Below are positions 52,626 to 61,132 of a DNA stretch of 64,000 nucleotides, piece by piece (within the stretch, counting starts at the first letter, position 1; the number at the start of each line of letters is the position of its first letter). Below the pieces are notes generated by a model, which was not told the DNA's origin, ran no database searches, and saw only the letters and a list, made by a program, of their open reading frames with translations. Made by a program: the position numbers and the translations under genes. The stretch is from Gammaproteobacteria bacterium (lineage in GTDB: Bacteria > Pseudomonadota > Gammaproteobacteria > Pseudomonadales > Porticoccaceae), in the NCBI GenBank assembly GCA_016708925.1, contig JADJET010000003.1, positions 186,001 to 250,000 of the forward strand, given 5' to 3'.

Positions 52626-54728
52626 ATGACTGCCGATTCCGCCCAGCCCGCCCATCAACTGCCCATCACCAGCCTGCGCGGCGTGGGCGCGCACTTGCGC
52701 GACCGGCTGGCGCGGATCGGCATCCACGGCGTTCAGGATCTGTTGTTCCACCTGCCGACCCGTTACCTCGACCGCACCCGCATCACGCCCATCGGCGCGT
52801 TGCGGCAACTCGCCGAAGTGGTGATCGAAGGCGAAGTGCTGGGCGCCGATATCGTCCAGGGCCGCCGGCGCAGCCTGATCTGCAAGCTGGGCGACCGCTC
52901 GGGCGTCGTCACGCTGCGGTTTTTCCATTTCTCCGCGAGCCAGCGCAATGCCCTGACACGCGGCACGCGCCTGCGCTGCTACGGCGAGGTGCGACTCGGC
53001 CCGGCGGGCCTGGAGCTGTACCACCCCGAATACCATGTGCTCGATGGCGCCGCGGCGGCGCCGCTGGAACAAGCGCTGACTCCGGTCTATCCCGCCGGCG
53101 AAGGCGTGACCCAGCCGCGGCTGCGGGAGCTCATGGCCCAGGCGCTCGCCCTCGCCAATGCGACCGATGGTCCGCAGCGCGCGCTGCTCCACGACTGGCT
53201 GCCGGCGGCGATGCGCCCGGATCTGCCGCCGCTCGCCGACGCGGTGCGCTACCTGCACGCACCGCCGCCGGACGCGCCCCTCGATCTGCTGCTGCGCGGA
53301 GAACACCCCGCCCAGCGGCGCCTGGCGTTCGAGGAGCTGCTGGCCCACCACCTGAGCCTGCAACAGTTGCGCGCGCGGGTGCGCTGCCAGCGCGCGCCGC
53401 TACTGAAAGCGCCCGCCGAGCTGGAACGGCGCTTTCTCGATAGTCTGCCCTTTACGCTGACCGGCGCGCAGCAGCGCGTGTGCCGCGAGATCGCCGCCGA
53501 CCTCGCCCAGCCCGTGCCCATGCTGCGCCTGCTCCAGGGCGATGTCGGCTCCGGCAAGACCGCCGTTGCCGCCCACGCGGTGATGCAGGCGGTGGGCGCC
53601 GGCTTTCAGGCAGCCCTGATGGCGCCCACCGAGATCCTCGCCGAGCAGCACCGCGATACCCTCGAACACTGGCTGCGTCCGCTCGACATCCACAGCGCCT
53701 GGCTGACCGGCAGGCTCAAGGGCCGCGCGCGCGCCGTGCAACTGGCCGCCATCGCCGACGGCAGCGCCCGGCTCGCCATCGGCACCCATGCGTTGTTCCA
53801 GGACGAGGTGACCTTTGCCCGCCTCGGTCTCACCATCATCGACGAGCAGCACCGTTTCGGCGTCCATCAACGTCTTTCGCTGCGGGAAAAAGGCTGCGCC
53901 GGAACCATGCCGCACCAGTTGATCATGACCGCGACGCCCATCCCCCGCACCCTCGCGATGATCGGCTACGCCGATCTCGACTATTCCGCCATCGACGAAC
54001 TGCCGCCGGGCCGGCAACCCGTCAACACCGTCGCCATCGCCAACAGCCGTCGCGCCGAAGTCATCGCGCGCATTCACGGCGCCTGTCGCGCGGGGCGTCA
54101 GGCCTACTGGGTCTGCACCCTGATCGAGGATTCCGAGGTGCTCCAGGCCCAGGCTGCCGAAACTGCGGCCACCGAACTGGCGCTGGCGCTGCCGGATTTG
54201 CGCATCGGGCTGGTCCATGGCCGCATGAAGCCGGGCGACAAAGCCACCGCCATGACGGCGTTCAAGGCCGGAGAAATCGATCTGCTGGTGGCGACGACGG
54301 TGATCGAGGTGGGCGTCGATGTACCCAACGCGACCCTGATGGTGATCGAAAATCCCGAGCGCCTGGGTCTCGCGCAACTGCACCAGTTGCGCGGCCGGGT
54401 CGGACGCGGACGGGCCGAGAGCCACTGCGTGCTGCTGTATGGCACTCCGCTGTCGCAGCACGCTCGCGAGCGCCTGCGCATCCTGCGCCAGACCAACGAC
54501 GGCTTCGTGATCGCAGAGCGTGACCTGCAACTGCGCGGCCCCGGCGAAGTACTGGGCACCCGTCAGACCGGCGACATCAATCTGCGCATCGCCGACTTGC
54601 AGCGCGACGCCGGTCTGCTCGGCAGCGTGCAGCGCGGCGCCGCGACCCTGATGGCCGAGTATCCGCAAGCGATCACGCCACTGATTCAGCGCTGGCTTGG
54701 CCACGCAACCCGCTACGGGGAGGTTTGA
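52626..54728 (+). CDS. recG: ATP-dependent DNA helicase RecG
   Basis: 700 residues. The wedge/OB domain occupies about 1-160 (TRYLDRTRITPIGALR, DRSGVVTLRFFHF). Helicase motifs: LLQGDVGSGKTAVAAHA (I), MAPTEILAEQHRDTL (Ia), IDEQHRFGVHQR (II, DEQH), MTATPIPRTL (III), VIEVGVDVPNATLM (V) and QLHQLRGRVGRG (VI). It rewinds stalled forks and branch-migrates recombination intermediates. Part of its 3' coding sequence (54499-54630) is duplicated at 58425-58556. Confidence 0.97.
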   Translation: MTADSAQPAHQLPITSLRGVGAHLRDRLARIGIHGVQDLLFHLPTRYLDRTRITPIGALRQLAEVVIEGEVLGADIVQGRRRSLICKLGDRSGVVTLRFFHFSASQRNALTRGTRLRCYGEVRLGPAGLELYHPEYHVLDGAAAAPLEQALTPVYPAGEGVTQPRLRELMAQALALANATDGPQRALLHDWLPAAMRPDLPPLADAVRYLHAPPPDAPLDLLLRGEHPAQRRLAFEELLAHHLSLQQLRARVRCQRAPLLKAPAELERRFLDSLPFTLTGAQQRVCREIAADLAQPVPMLRLLQGDVGSGKTAVAAHAVMQAVGAGFQAALMAPTEILAEQHRDTLEHWLRPLDIHSAWLTGRLKGRARAVQLAAIADGSARLAIGTHALFQDEVTFARLGLTIIDEQHRFGVHQRLSLREKGCAGTMPHQLIMTATPIPRTLAMIGYADLDYSAIDELPPGRQPVNTVAIANSRRAEVIARIHGACRAGRQAYWVCTLIEDSEVLQAQAAETAATELALALPDLRIGLVHGRMKPGDKATAMTAFKAGEIDLLVATTVIEVGVDVPNATLMVIENPERLGLAQLHQLRGRVGRGRAESHCVLLYGTPLSQHARERLRILRQTNDGFVIAERDLQLRGPGEVLGTRQTGDINLRIADLQRDAGLLGSVQRGAATLMAEYPQAITPLIQRWLGHATRYGEV

Positions 54729-54812
54729 CGGCGGAGTGCGGCCGACCGACCATGGCCGGGACCGGTATGGAATCCAATAACAAACGCCATAACAGACCCA
54801 AGAGGAATCCCC

Positions 54813-55781
54813 ATGAACACCACTCCACTCGGCCTGGTTCTCTCCACCGCCACCGAGGCACCGCCACGAGAACTGGCAGCCATCGGCCAACTCGCCGAAG
54901 AGCACGGCTTCGCCGCCGTGCTGGTCAACGAGGGGCGCGGCGATGCGCTCACCTGCGCCCAAGCCATTGCGGCGGTCACCCAGCGCGTCCAGGTGGGCAC
55001 CAACATCGCCAACATCTATTACCGCCATCCTTTCCTCGCCGCGATGACGGCCGCCACCATCGCCGAGCTGTCGGAAGGAAGGCTGGTGCTGGGGTTGGGC
55101 ATGAGCCACCGGCAACTGCTGAAAGCCCAGGGGATCGAAATGGACAATCCCCGCGAGTATTTGCGCGACTACACCCAAAAGGTAAAACAGATCCTGGCGG
55201 GCGAGGATCGCAATCCCCTGTTCGCAGCGCGTCCCTGCCCCTGGCCGGTGCCGGTACTGGTGGCCGCGCTCACCGTGGAAAGCGCACAGGTGGCGGGCGA
55301 AGTGGCCGACGGACTCATACCGTTCCTGCCGTCGCTGGATTACCTCAAGGTGCTGCTCAAATCCGCGCGCGAACGCGCGAGCGCGGCCGGTCGCGATCCC
55401 GCGCAACTGGACTGCATCCTCAGCATTCCGACCTTCATGTCGAACAATCTCGGCGCCGCGATCTCGGCGGCCAAACACAACCTAGCGTTTTTTGCGCGCC
55501 TGCCCAACTACCGCTTGCAGTGGCGGCGCTGCGGATTCGATGCCGAAATGGATGCGGTGACCGCGGCCTGGAAGACCGGCGACCGCCGCGCCGCCGCGGC
55601 CTGTATCAGCGAAAACATGGTGAACCAGATCTGTATCTACGGTTCGCCGCAGATGTGCCGCTCGCAACTCGCGGCGTTTCGCGCTGCGGGAGCGCGGCTA
55701 CCTCTGCTGGCGGTGAGCCCGGTCAACGACTCCGACCGGCTCGGCGCAACGCGCACGGCGATTCGGCAGTTGGCGCCCTGA
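54813..55781 (+). CDS. LLM-class (F420/FMN) oxidoreductase
   Basis: 322 residues with GAGG-type ribosome-binding site. LLM barrel marks: LAEEHGFAAVLVNEG, VGTNIANIYYRHPFLAAMTA, TIAELSEGRLVLGLGMSHRQ and a C-terminal GSPQMCRSQLAAFRAAG. It belongs to a different LLM subgroup from the protein at 49239. It stands alone after recG, followed by repeats. Substrate unknown. Confidence 0.82.
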   Translation: MNTTPLGLVLSTATEAPPRELAAIGQLAEEHGFAAVLVNEGRGDALTCAQAIAAVTQRVQVGTNIANIYYRHPFLAAMTAATIAELSEGRLVLGLGMSHRQLLKAQGIEMDNPREYLRDYTQKVKQILAGEDRNPLFAARPCPWPVPVLVAALTVESAQVAGEVADGLIPFLPSLDYLKVLLKSARERASAAGRDPAQLDCILSIPTFMSNNLGAAISAAKHNLAFFARLPNYRLQWRRCGFDAEMDAVTAAWKTGDRRAAAACISENMVNQICIYGSPQMCRSQLAAFRAAGARLPLLAVSPVNDSDRLGATRTAIRQLAP

Positions 55782-55794
55782 GCTGTTTGCCTGA

Positions 55795-55911
55795 CAGGCT
55801 GCTGAAAACGTCGCGAGTCGCGCAGCAAGCGAGATGTATCAACGCGATAATGGCAGAGCGAGTGCCGCGCAACGCAGCAGATGGCGCCCGAGGCAGTTTT
55901 TCAGCAGCCTG
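55795..55911 (+). repeat. MITE-like dispersed repeat, copy 2 (117 bp, shorter)
   Basis: Inverted ends CAGGCTGCTGAAAA and TTTTTCAGCAGCCTG. The interior shares the block GAGCGAGTGCCGCGCAACGC, followed by CAGATGG, with copy 1; the remainder is divergent. Begins 13 bases after the LLM gene stop. Confidence 0.75.
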
Positions 55912-55975
55912 CCAATCGTCCGTGACGTTTTTCATGGTAGAAGATCACCATGACAGATTTTGGTGCAATGAGCCG

Positions 55976-56012
55976 CATTGGCAATCTCCCGGCAACCGGG
56001 TTAGGCTGCAAC
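55976..56012 (+). repeat. 37-bp dispersed repeat, copy 2
   Basis: CATTGGCAATCTCCCGG...GGGTTAGGCTGCAAC; 34 of 37 bases match 21039-21075. Confidence 0.65.
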
Positions 56013-56229
56013 TCATCGACCGAAGGAGAACCGACCGGTCGGCGACGAATCGGGGACTGACCCCATCGAATCTGACCGTATTGATAATGCATATGCTCGT
56101 CTCGTCCCAATTGATTCGAATTGTTAAAACGAGAGACTTGGCCCCGATGTCTTTCCTTTTATGTCTTTTTGATTCTATGTCTTTTTGATGCGCGTTGACG
56201 CATGACCCCGTTGATGCGTTCATTTCAAA
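56013..56229. other. Intergenic stretch, AT-richer, no gene seen
   Basis: About 215 bases between repeats. ATGTCTTT occurs three times within 56145-56185, without an open frame of note. It may be residual mobile DNA. Confidence 0.3.
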
Positions 56230-56259
56230 CACAAACCCCGTCGCGCGACGGGGTTTGTG
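56230..56259. terminator. Bidirectional terminator-like palindrome
   Basis: CACAAACCCCGTCGC followed directly by its reverse complement: 30 bp with no mismatch. AAACCCCG...CGGGGTTT stems of this kind end transcripts in many bacteria. Confidence 0.65.
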
Positions 56260-56294
56260 CAAACGCTGTTGCCTTGATTTGCTCAAGTTCAGTT

Positions 56295-56440
56295 TAGCGG
56301 CTTGTTGAAAACTGCTGCGGCAGCGGTCTGCTTCGTTGCGCGGTACTCGCTCCCTCGCCTACCGACTTGATAGGTCTCGGTCGCTGCGCGCCGTGCGCCT
56401 CGCCGCTGGCCACCTCACGACGTTTTTCAACAAGCCGCTA
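56295..56440 (-). repeat. MITE-like dispersed repeat, copy 3 (146 bp)
   Basis: Inverted ends TAGCGGCTTGTTGAAAA and TTTTCAACAAGCCGCTA (17 bp, perfect). Its reverse complement follows copy 1 (14638) nearly base for base, with small differences. It ends eight bases from the stop of the IPTL-CTERM gene. Confidence 0.85.
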
Positions 56441-56447
56441 GCCAAAA

Positions 56448-57179
56448 CTAGGGCGACTCCCGCCGCTTGCCAAAGCTCAGGGCCCAAAGCGCGAAACCAG
56501 CAACCAGCAACGCAAGCAGAATCAACGCCCATTCGGAAAGTGTCGGAATGGGGGATTCCGCCAGAATCGACCACGTTCCGAAACTGGATGCGGCCACATT
56601 AGCGCTGCTCACTGAGATGTCCGGCATACCGCCTGAACAGCTATCCGGCGCAATATTCCCTCCCCTCCCCAGAAGCTTGCACTGAAGTACAGGCGAAGTT
56701 GGAACCGCCCGGTCCTCGCCCCCGCCGGTGCAACCGCCTGCTGGTCTGCAACCACCCAAAACGGCGGCTCGATCGCCGGGTGCGTGCGGACTGGACCCGG
56801 TTAGCCAAAGCTGGATTTGCACCCAAGACGTCGCGGCGAGGATGTTCCCTGCCGCGTCGGTACTGATGGCGAATACGTGCAATCTCGTGTTCGGATCGCT
56901 GCTTGAGTAGCTGTTGACTCCGTCGGTAAACGAGTAGCTTGTCACGTTGGCGTGCACGTCCGCAAAGAACAAGTTGGGAGGCAACGGAGCCGCGGTCGTA
57001 AACTGACCAGTGATGTTCTGGCCCAGCGCATAGTTAGCGCACGGTCCCGTACCGCATGGACTGGTGAAATCGATTTTGGACGCGTACGTGGGGCCCTGAT
57101 AGCTATAGGTCGCTGCCCAGAGGCTCGGCGAGAGACATAAGCACGCTAAGGCAAGCAGCAGTCGTTGTTGTAAATTCAT
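56448..57179 (-). CDS. IPTL-CTERM sorted exported protein
   Basis: 243 residues from the ATG at 57177-57179, with AAGGAG upstream. A signal peptide (LLLALACLCLSPSLWA) is followed by a beta-rich exported domain with paired cysteines (PCGTGPC; CRPAGGCTGGG; CSGG). The C-terminal sorting signal is IPTLSEWALILLALLVAGFA, then LWALSFGKRR: the IPTL motif, one helix and a basic tail. IPTL-CTERM proteins are processed by an exosortase-like enzyme encoded elsewhere. The gene is hemmed in by a MITE copy (8 bases) and an IS30 end (about 40 bases). Confidence 0.85.
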   Translation of the reverse strand: MNLQQRLLLALACLCLSPSLWAATYSYQGPTYASKIDFTSPCGTGPCANYALGQNITGQFTTAAPLPPNLFFADVHANVTSYSFTDGVNSYSSSDPNTRLHVFAISTDAAGNILAATSWVQIQLWLTGSSPHAPGDRAAVLGGCRPAGGCTGGGEDRAVPTSPVLQCKLLGRGGNIAPDSCSGGMPDISVSSANVAASSFGTWSILAESPIPTLSEWALILLALLVAGFALWALSFGKRRESP

Positions 57180-57220
57180 TCTCCACTCCTTATGGGTCAT
57201 ATTATGGGCTCGGCCTCAAA

Positions 57221-58160
57221 TACGAAGTGCAACACTTGCCGGGAGGTAATGTGTTGCAATGGGAACGAACTACAAACACCTGAGCTGTGAAGAACGCGCG
57301 ATGATCCAGTTGCACCTTGAGCAGGGCTGCACGCTGCGGGCAATTGCCCGCAGCGTGCAGCGCGCGCCGAGTTCGATCAGCCGCGAGTTGCGGCGCAATG
57401 GCTGGAGCAATCCGGCCACGGTGCCCAGGAAGCGGGGGCGTCCACCGGTGGCGGGCGGCTATCATGCACCGCTGGCCCAGCAGCGCGCCGATGCCTTGGC
57501 GACGCTGGCGAGATGTCCCCCGCGCCTGGCGCGGGACGGCCCCTTGTGGAGCCATGTGGAGCGCTTGCGAGCGCTCCATTCGCCCGAACAGATCGCAGGC
57601 ATACTGCGACGCATGAACCCGGACGAGCCGACCCTTCAGGTCAGTCACGAGACGATCTACACGGCGCTCTACGCCATGCCGCGCGGCGCGTTGCGTACCG
57701 AGCTGATTGCCTGCCTGCGGCAAGCGCGCAAAAGTCGCCGGCCACGCGCCCGGGGCGAGGATCAGGCTGGACAACGCCAGCGCTGCTGCGGCCGTCACCG
57801 GCTTCAGTACCGTCCTCAATCGGGTCGCTGCGCAGCGACGCCTTTCCATGACCTACGATCAAGGGCGCGAGATGGCGCACCACGCGCGGCTGTCCGAACT
57901 CACCGGCGTTACGGTCTACTTCGCCGACCCGCACAGCCCCTGGCAACGTGGCATCAACGAAAACACCAATGGCCTGCTGCGCCAGTATTTCCCCAAGGGG
58001 ATGGATCTCTCCGGTTTCACTCAAGCCGAACTCGATGCCGTGGCCTGGCAGCTCAACACGCGACCGCGAAAAACCCTCGGCTGGAAGTGTCCCGCCGAAC
58101 TGTTCATGCCAGAGTCCTTCGACTTCTTTAAACATCATCATCAACTTGTTGCACTTCGGA
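57221..58160 (+). mobile_element. IS30-family element with an internal deletion (about 940 bp)
   Basis: Inverted ends TACGAAGTGCAACA (57221) and, at the other end, the complement of TCCGAAGTGCAACA. It contains one transposase with a missing centre. A target duplication is not evident. Confidence 0.8.
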
Positions 58161-58165
58161 CTTGA
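57259..58165 (+). pseudogene. IS30-family transposase, internally deleted
   Basis: The first frame has the N-terminal helix-turn-helix (HLSCEERAMIQLHLEQGCTL, RAIARSVQRAPSSISRELRR) and SHETIYTALYAMPRGALRTE, up to ...RARGED near 57765. The catalytic core resumes in a different frame (LDNASAAAAVTGFSTVLNRV, YDQGREMAHH, FADPHSPWQRGINENTNGLL), ending PAELFMPE. Roughly 60 residues with the first catalytic Asp (HWEGD) are missing, so the enzyme is dead; the second Asp and the Glu remain. Confidence 0.88.
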
Positions 58166-58424
58166 AACCGCCGGGTCATAATTTTTAGGGTCTTCCCCAA
58201 CCATGGTGGGTAGATTAGCCTGACCGCCCATGATAGACACACAGTTATACAGCCAGACCGGTGTTTGTCAACGTAGTTGTCGCATGGACCGTATTTTTAT
58301 GCCGCCTCTTGCGGCGGCATTTCTTGCTTCTCCGGATTGAGCGTAACTACCCCATCCGGCTGCCAGCTCCGGGTATTGCCTGACCAGCGCTCTGGCCGCG
58401 CTGAGCGCTCCCGTTGATACAGTT
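58161..58424. other. Stretch between the IS30 element and the recG fragment
   Basis: About 260 bases. Part of it (58268-58424) continues the minus-strand frame after the recG fragment but has no recognisable domain. The PIN-type toxin gene expected beside a FitA antitoxin is not seen. Confidence 0.35.
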
Positions 58425-58556
58425 ACGGCTTCGTGATCGCAAAGCGCGACCTGCAACTGCGCGGCCCCGGCGAAGTACTGGGCACCCGTCAGACCGGCGA
58501 TATCAATCTGCGCATCGCCGACTTGCAGCGCGACGCCGATCTGCTCGGCAGCGTGC
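58425..58556 (+). repeat. 132-bp duplicate of part of recG
   Basis: 128 of 132 bases are identical to 54499-54630, in the same orientation. It encodes [20 protein letters not shown] in the recG frame but has no start or continuation. It is inserted into the FitA-type gene on the opposite strand. Confidence 0.95.
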
Positions 58557-58705
58557 TCAGCTGGAGAAACCCTGTCCGGAAGCAATACCGACTCCAGACA
58601 TACGATTGCTTCGCTGTTCAGGCTACGCCGGTGTGAAATTGCGGCCGCTTTGAAGTGCTCGTACACCTCATCAGGAATGCTCTTCACGGTTAGTGTCGTC
58701 GGCAT
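58557..58705 (-). pseudogene. FitA-type antitoxin gene, truncated by the recG fragment
   Basis: From the ATG at 58703-58705: [50 protein letters not shown]. This is the ribbon-helix-helix N-terminus of FitA/VapB-type antitoxins (TLTVKxIPDEVYExLKxxA...RRSLNxEAI). After 50 residues the frame enters the antisense of the recG piece and stays open to 58268 by chance. The normal C-terminal toxin-binding part and the partner toxin are missing, so the module is presumably dead. Confidence 0.75.
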
Positions 58706-58802
58706 CGCTGGTTCCAAGAAGTAACCATTTTGGTTTTACAGTGGGCGTTGTCAGGCGCCGCGTTTTGATTCTCGCAAACGCCGGGTGACCGTCTTTCTGC
58801 AA

Positions 58803-59360
58803 TCAGCAGGGCGCGATCAGCCTCTGCACGATGAGCGCCCATTCCGCCGGCGTATTGACGTTGGCGAATTCGGTTTCCGGCCGGTGCAGCGGCAGGGTTT
58901 CCGCGCCCAGTTCGCGCAGCAGCGCCGCAAGCGAGCGATCGGCGGCGGGATCGGTCACCCGCGTTGCGATCGCGCGGATCGCTGCGGGGGAAAGCGGCAG
59001 CCACAGCGGCAGCCGATAACCCGCGTAATGGCGCGGCCGCTGCGCTGCGTTGCTCGCGGCGAGCAGGGCCGCAAGCGTGCCGCCAGCGAGCAGCGGCATA
59101 TCGACGGGCACCACCAGCAGGTCGCGACCGGGGTAATGGATGCCCAGGCTGTGCAGCGCGCCGAGTGGGCCCTGCCCGGGAATCCGGTCGGCGATGCAGC
59201 CGGGCGCATCGCGGCAGACCACCACTTCGGCGAGATCCAGGGCGCGCAGTTTGGCGAGCATATGATCGAGCAGGGTGCCGGCGCCGACCGGCAGCAGCGC
59301 CTTGTCGGCGCCCATGCGGCGGGACTGTCCACCGGCGAGCAGGGCGCCGATGGCCTTCAC
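58803..59360 (-). CDS. mobA: Molybdenum cofactor guanylyltransferase
   Basis: 185 residues from a GTG. The nucleotide motif ALLAGGQSRRMGADKALLPV, GPLGALHSLGIHYPGRDLLV, then VPVDMPLL and FANVNTPAEW identify MobA. It adds GMP to Mo-molybdopterin to give the bis-MGD precursor. Last gene of the moa operon (13 bases after moaE). Confidence 0.93.
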   Translation of the reverse strand: MKAIGALLAGGQSRRMGADKALLPVGAGTLLDHMLAKLRALDLAEVVVCRDAPGCIADRIPGQGPLGALHSLGIHYPGRDLLVVPVDMPLLAGGTLAALLAASNAAQRPRHYAGYRLPLWLPLSPAAIRAIATRVTDPAADRSLAALLRELGAETLPLHRPETEFANVNTPAEWALIVQRLIAPC

Positions 59361-59373
59361 GGTGGGAGTGAAA

Positions 59374-59849
59374 TCACTGTTGCTGTTGCTGGGCGGCTCG
59401 CCAGCGTTGTGCCGCTTCGCCGTCGCTCTGTTTGGCTTCCACCCAGCGTTCGCCTTCGGGCGTGATTTCCTTTTTCCAGAACGGCGCCTCGGTTTTCAGA
59501 TAGTCCATCAAAAACTCGCAGGCGGCGAAGGCTTCGCGGCGATGGCTGCCGGTGACGCCCACGAACACGATGGGTTCGCCGGGATGGAGCATGCCGACGC
59601 GGTGGACGATCAGCACACGACCGAGGGGCCAGCGCGCCCGTGCCCGGCCGATGATGGCGGCCAGCGATTTTCGGTCATGCCGGGATAGTGTTCGAGTTGC
59701 ATGGCACTGACCGGGTTGTCGCTCAGATCCCGCACCATGCCGACGAAGGTCACCAGTGCGCCCTGACTATGGGCGCGGTCGCTGACCAGTTCCGCGGTCA
59801 GCGCGGCGGGATCGAGGGCCGTCGTCAAAATCCGCACGTCATCGGTCAC
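59374..59849 (-). pseudogene. moaE: Molybdopterin synthase large subunit MoaE, frameshifted
   Basis: From the GTG at 59847-59849: HSQGALVTFVGMVRDLSDNP and MQLEHYPGMTE. The frame then fails at 59668-59671 (TTTT, one base short). The rest, VLIVHRVGMLHPGEPIVFVG, VTGSHRREAFAACEFLMDYL and KTEAPFWKKE, is in the next frame to the stop at 59374. KTxxPFWKKE contains the catalytic Lys pair. Restoring one base gives about 158 residues, normal for MoaE. MoaE with MoaD inserts the dithiolene sulfurs. Confidence 0.88.
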
Positions 59850-59851
59850 GC

Positions 59852-60100
59852 TCAGCCTCCCGTCGCCGGCGGGAAAAAGGCCACTTCGTCGCCGGGGCGG
59901 ATCGGCGTGGCGTCGTCCGCCATTTCCTGATTCACCGCCGCCAGCACACGGCGCCCGGCAAACTGGGTCTGCCAGTGCGCGCCGCGCGCGGCGAGTTGCG
60001 CCTTGAGCGCGCCGACGGTGGTGGGTTCCGGCAGGTCCAGCACGAGCCGCGCCAGATCCAGGGTTTCCCGCAGCCGGGCGAAGAACAGCACTTCAATCAC
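59852..60100 (-). CDS. moaD: Molybdopterin synthase small subunit MoaD
   Basis: 82 residues from a GTG. Ubiquitin-like: [50 protein letters not shown]. The C-terminal Gly-Gly that is adenylated and thiocarboxylated is present. It overlaps moaC by 8 bases and ends two bases before moaE. Confidence 0.95.
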   Translation of the reverse strand: MIEVLFFARLRETLDLARLVLDLPEPTTVGALKAQLAARGAHWQTQFAGRRVLAAVNQEMADDATPIRPGDEVAFFPPATGG

Positions 60101-60569
60101 CGCTGCGTTCCCAGCGGCCAGTCTTGCCGCCGTCCTTCGACAGCACGCGGATGGTGCCGATCTCCATGCCCGGGTCCACCGCCTTGCACATGTCGAACAG
60201 GGTCAGGGCGGCGACGGATACCGCGGTGAGCGCTTCCATTTCGACGCCGGTCTTGCCGTCGAGTTTGCATTCGGCCTGGATGCGCACGCCGTCGTCCCGC
60301 ACCGCGAATTCGACCTGCACCCGTGACAGCATCAGCGGATGGCACAGGGGGATCAGCTCGGCGCAGCGTTTGGCCGCCATGATGCCGGCGATGCGCGCGG
60401 TGGCGAGCACATCGCCCTTGGCGTGGCCGCCGCTGCGAATCAGCGCGAGCGTCTCGGGCTGCATGGCGACGAAACCTTCGGCGCGGGCGACGCGGGTGGT
60501 GACCGCCTTGCCGCTGACGTCCACCATGCTGGCTTCGCCGGCGGCATTGAGGTGCGAAAGGCCGCTCAC
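60093..60569 (-). CDS. moaC: Cyclic pyranopterin monophosphate synthase MoaC
   Basis: 158 residues from the GTG at 60567-60569. [79 protein letters not shown] and [20 protein letters not shown]. It completes the rearrangement begun by MoaA. The start overlaps the end of moaB (GTGA). Confidence 0.95.
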   Translation of the reverse strand: MSGLSHLNAAGEASMVDVSGKAVTTRVARAEGFVAMQPETLALIRSGGHAKGDVLATARIAGIMAAKRCAELIPLCHPLMLSRVQVEFAVRDDGVRIQAECKLDGKTGVEMEALTAVSVAALTLFDMCKAVDPGMEIGTIRVLSKDGGKTGRWERSGD

Positions 60570-61118
60570 GATGACGCTTCCCGGGTGCCGCAGTCCGCAC
60601 CCTGCACGCTCTTGAGCTGCGCGACGAAATTGCAGGGGCGGTGGGTGGCGTCGAGCTGCTCGGCGATGATGCCGTCCCAGGCGGTGCGGCAGGCGTTGGG
60701 TGGAGCCGGGCACGCAGAAGATCAGGGTGCCGTTGGAGAGGCCGGCCAGCGCCCGCGACTGCACCGTGGACGAGCCGATGTCGCGGTGGAAATCTGCCGG
60801 AACAGTTCACCGAAACCCTCGACCGTCACATCGAACAAGGGCGCCACCGCACAGGGCGTCGAATCCTCCCGGTAAACCCGGTGCCGCCGGTGATGATGAC
60901 CACCGCACGTCGTCGGAGGCGGCCCAGACCGCGACACCGGCGCGGATGCGGTAGAGATCATCTTTGAGAATCAATTTTTCCGCGAGCCGATGGCCGGCGG
61001 CATGGAGCTTTTCCACCAGCAACTGGCCCGAGGTGTCGGTCGCCTCGGTGCGGCTGTCGGAGACCGTGAGCACCGCGATGCGGAGCGGCACGAACTGGTC
61101 GGCATAGACTTTGGTCAT
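60566..61118 (-). pseudogene. moaB: Molybdenum cofactor biosynthesis protein MoaB, with three frameshifts
   Basis: From the ATG at 61116-61118 (GGAGGAC upstream): FVPLRIAVLTVSDSRTEATD, TSGQLLVEKLHAAGHRLAE, VWAASDDVR. The frame changes near 60901-60906; the next piece, [20 protein letters not shown] and FRQIST, follows. A second change lies near 60780, then [20 protein letters not shown]; a third lies near 60698-60700, after which the sequence reads to a TGA at 60566-60568. All pieces align in order to MoaB/MogA, so three single-base indels separate this from an intact gene. Confidence 0.85.
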
Positions 61119-61132
61119 CGGATGTCCTCCCT

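Noticed and set aside
58268..58556. C-terminal part of a 149-residue antitoxin-like protein
   Set aside because: Most of it is the antisense of the recG fragment, so it is not a real domain.
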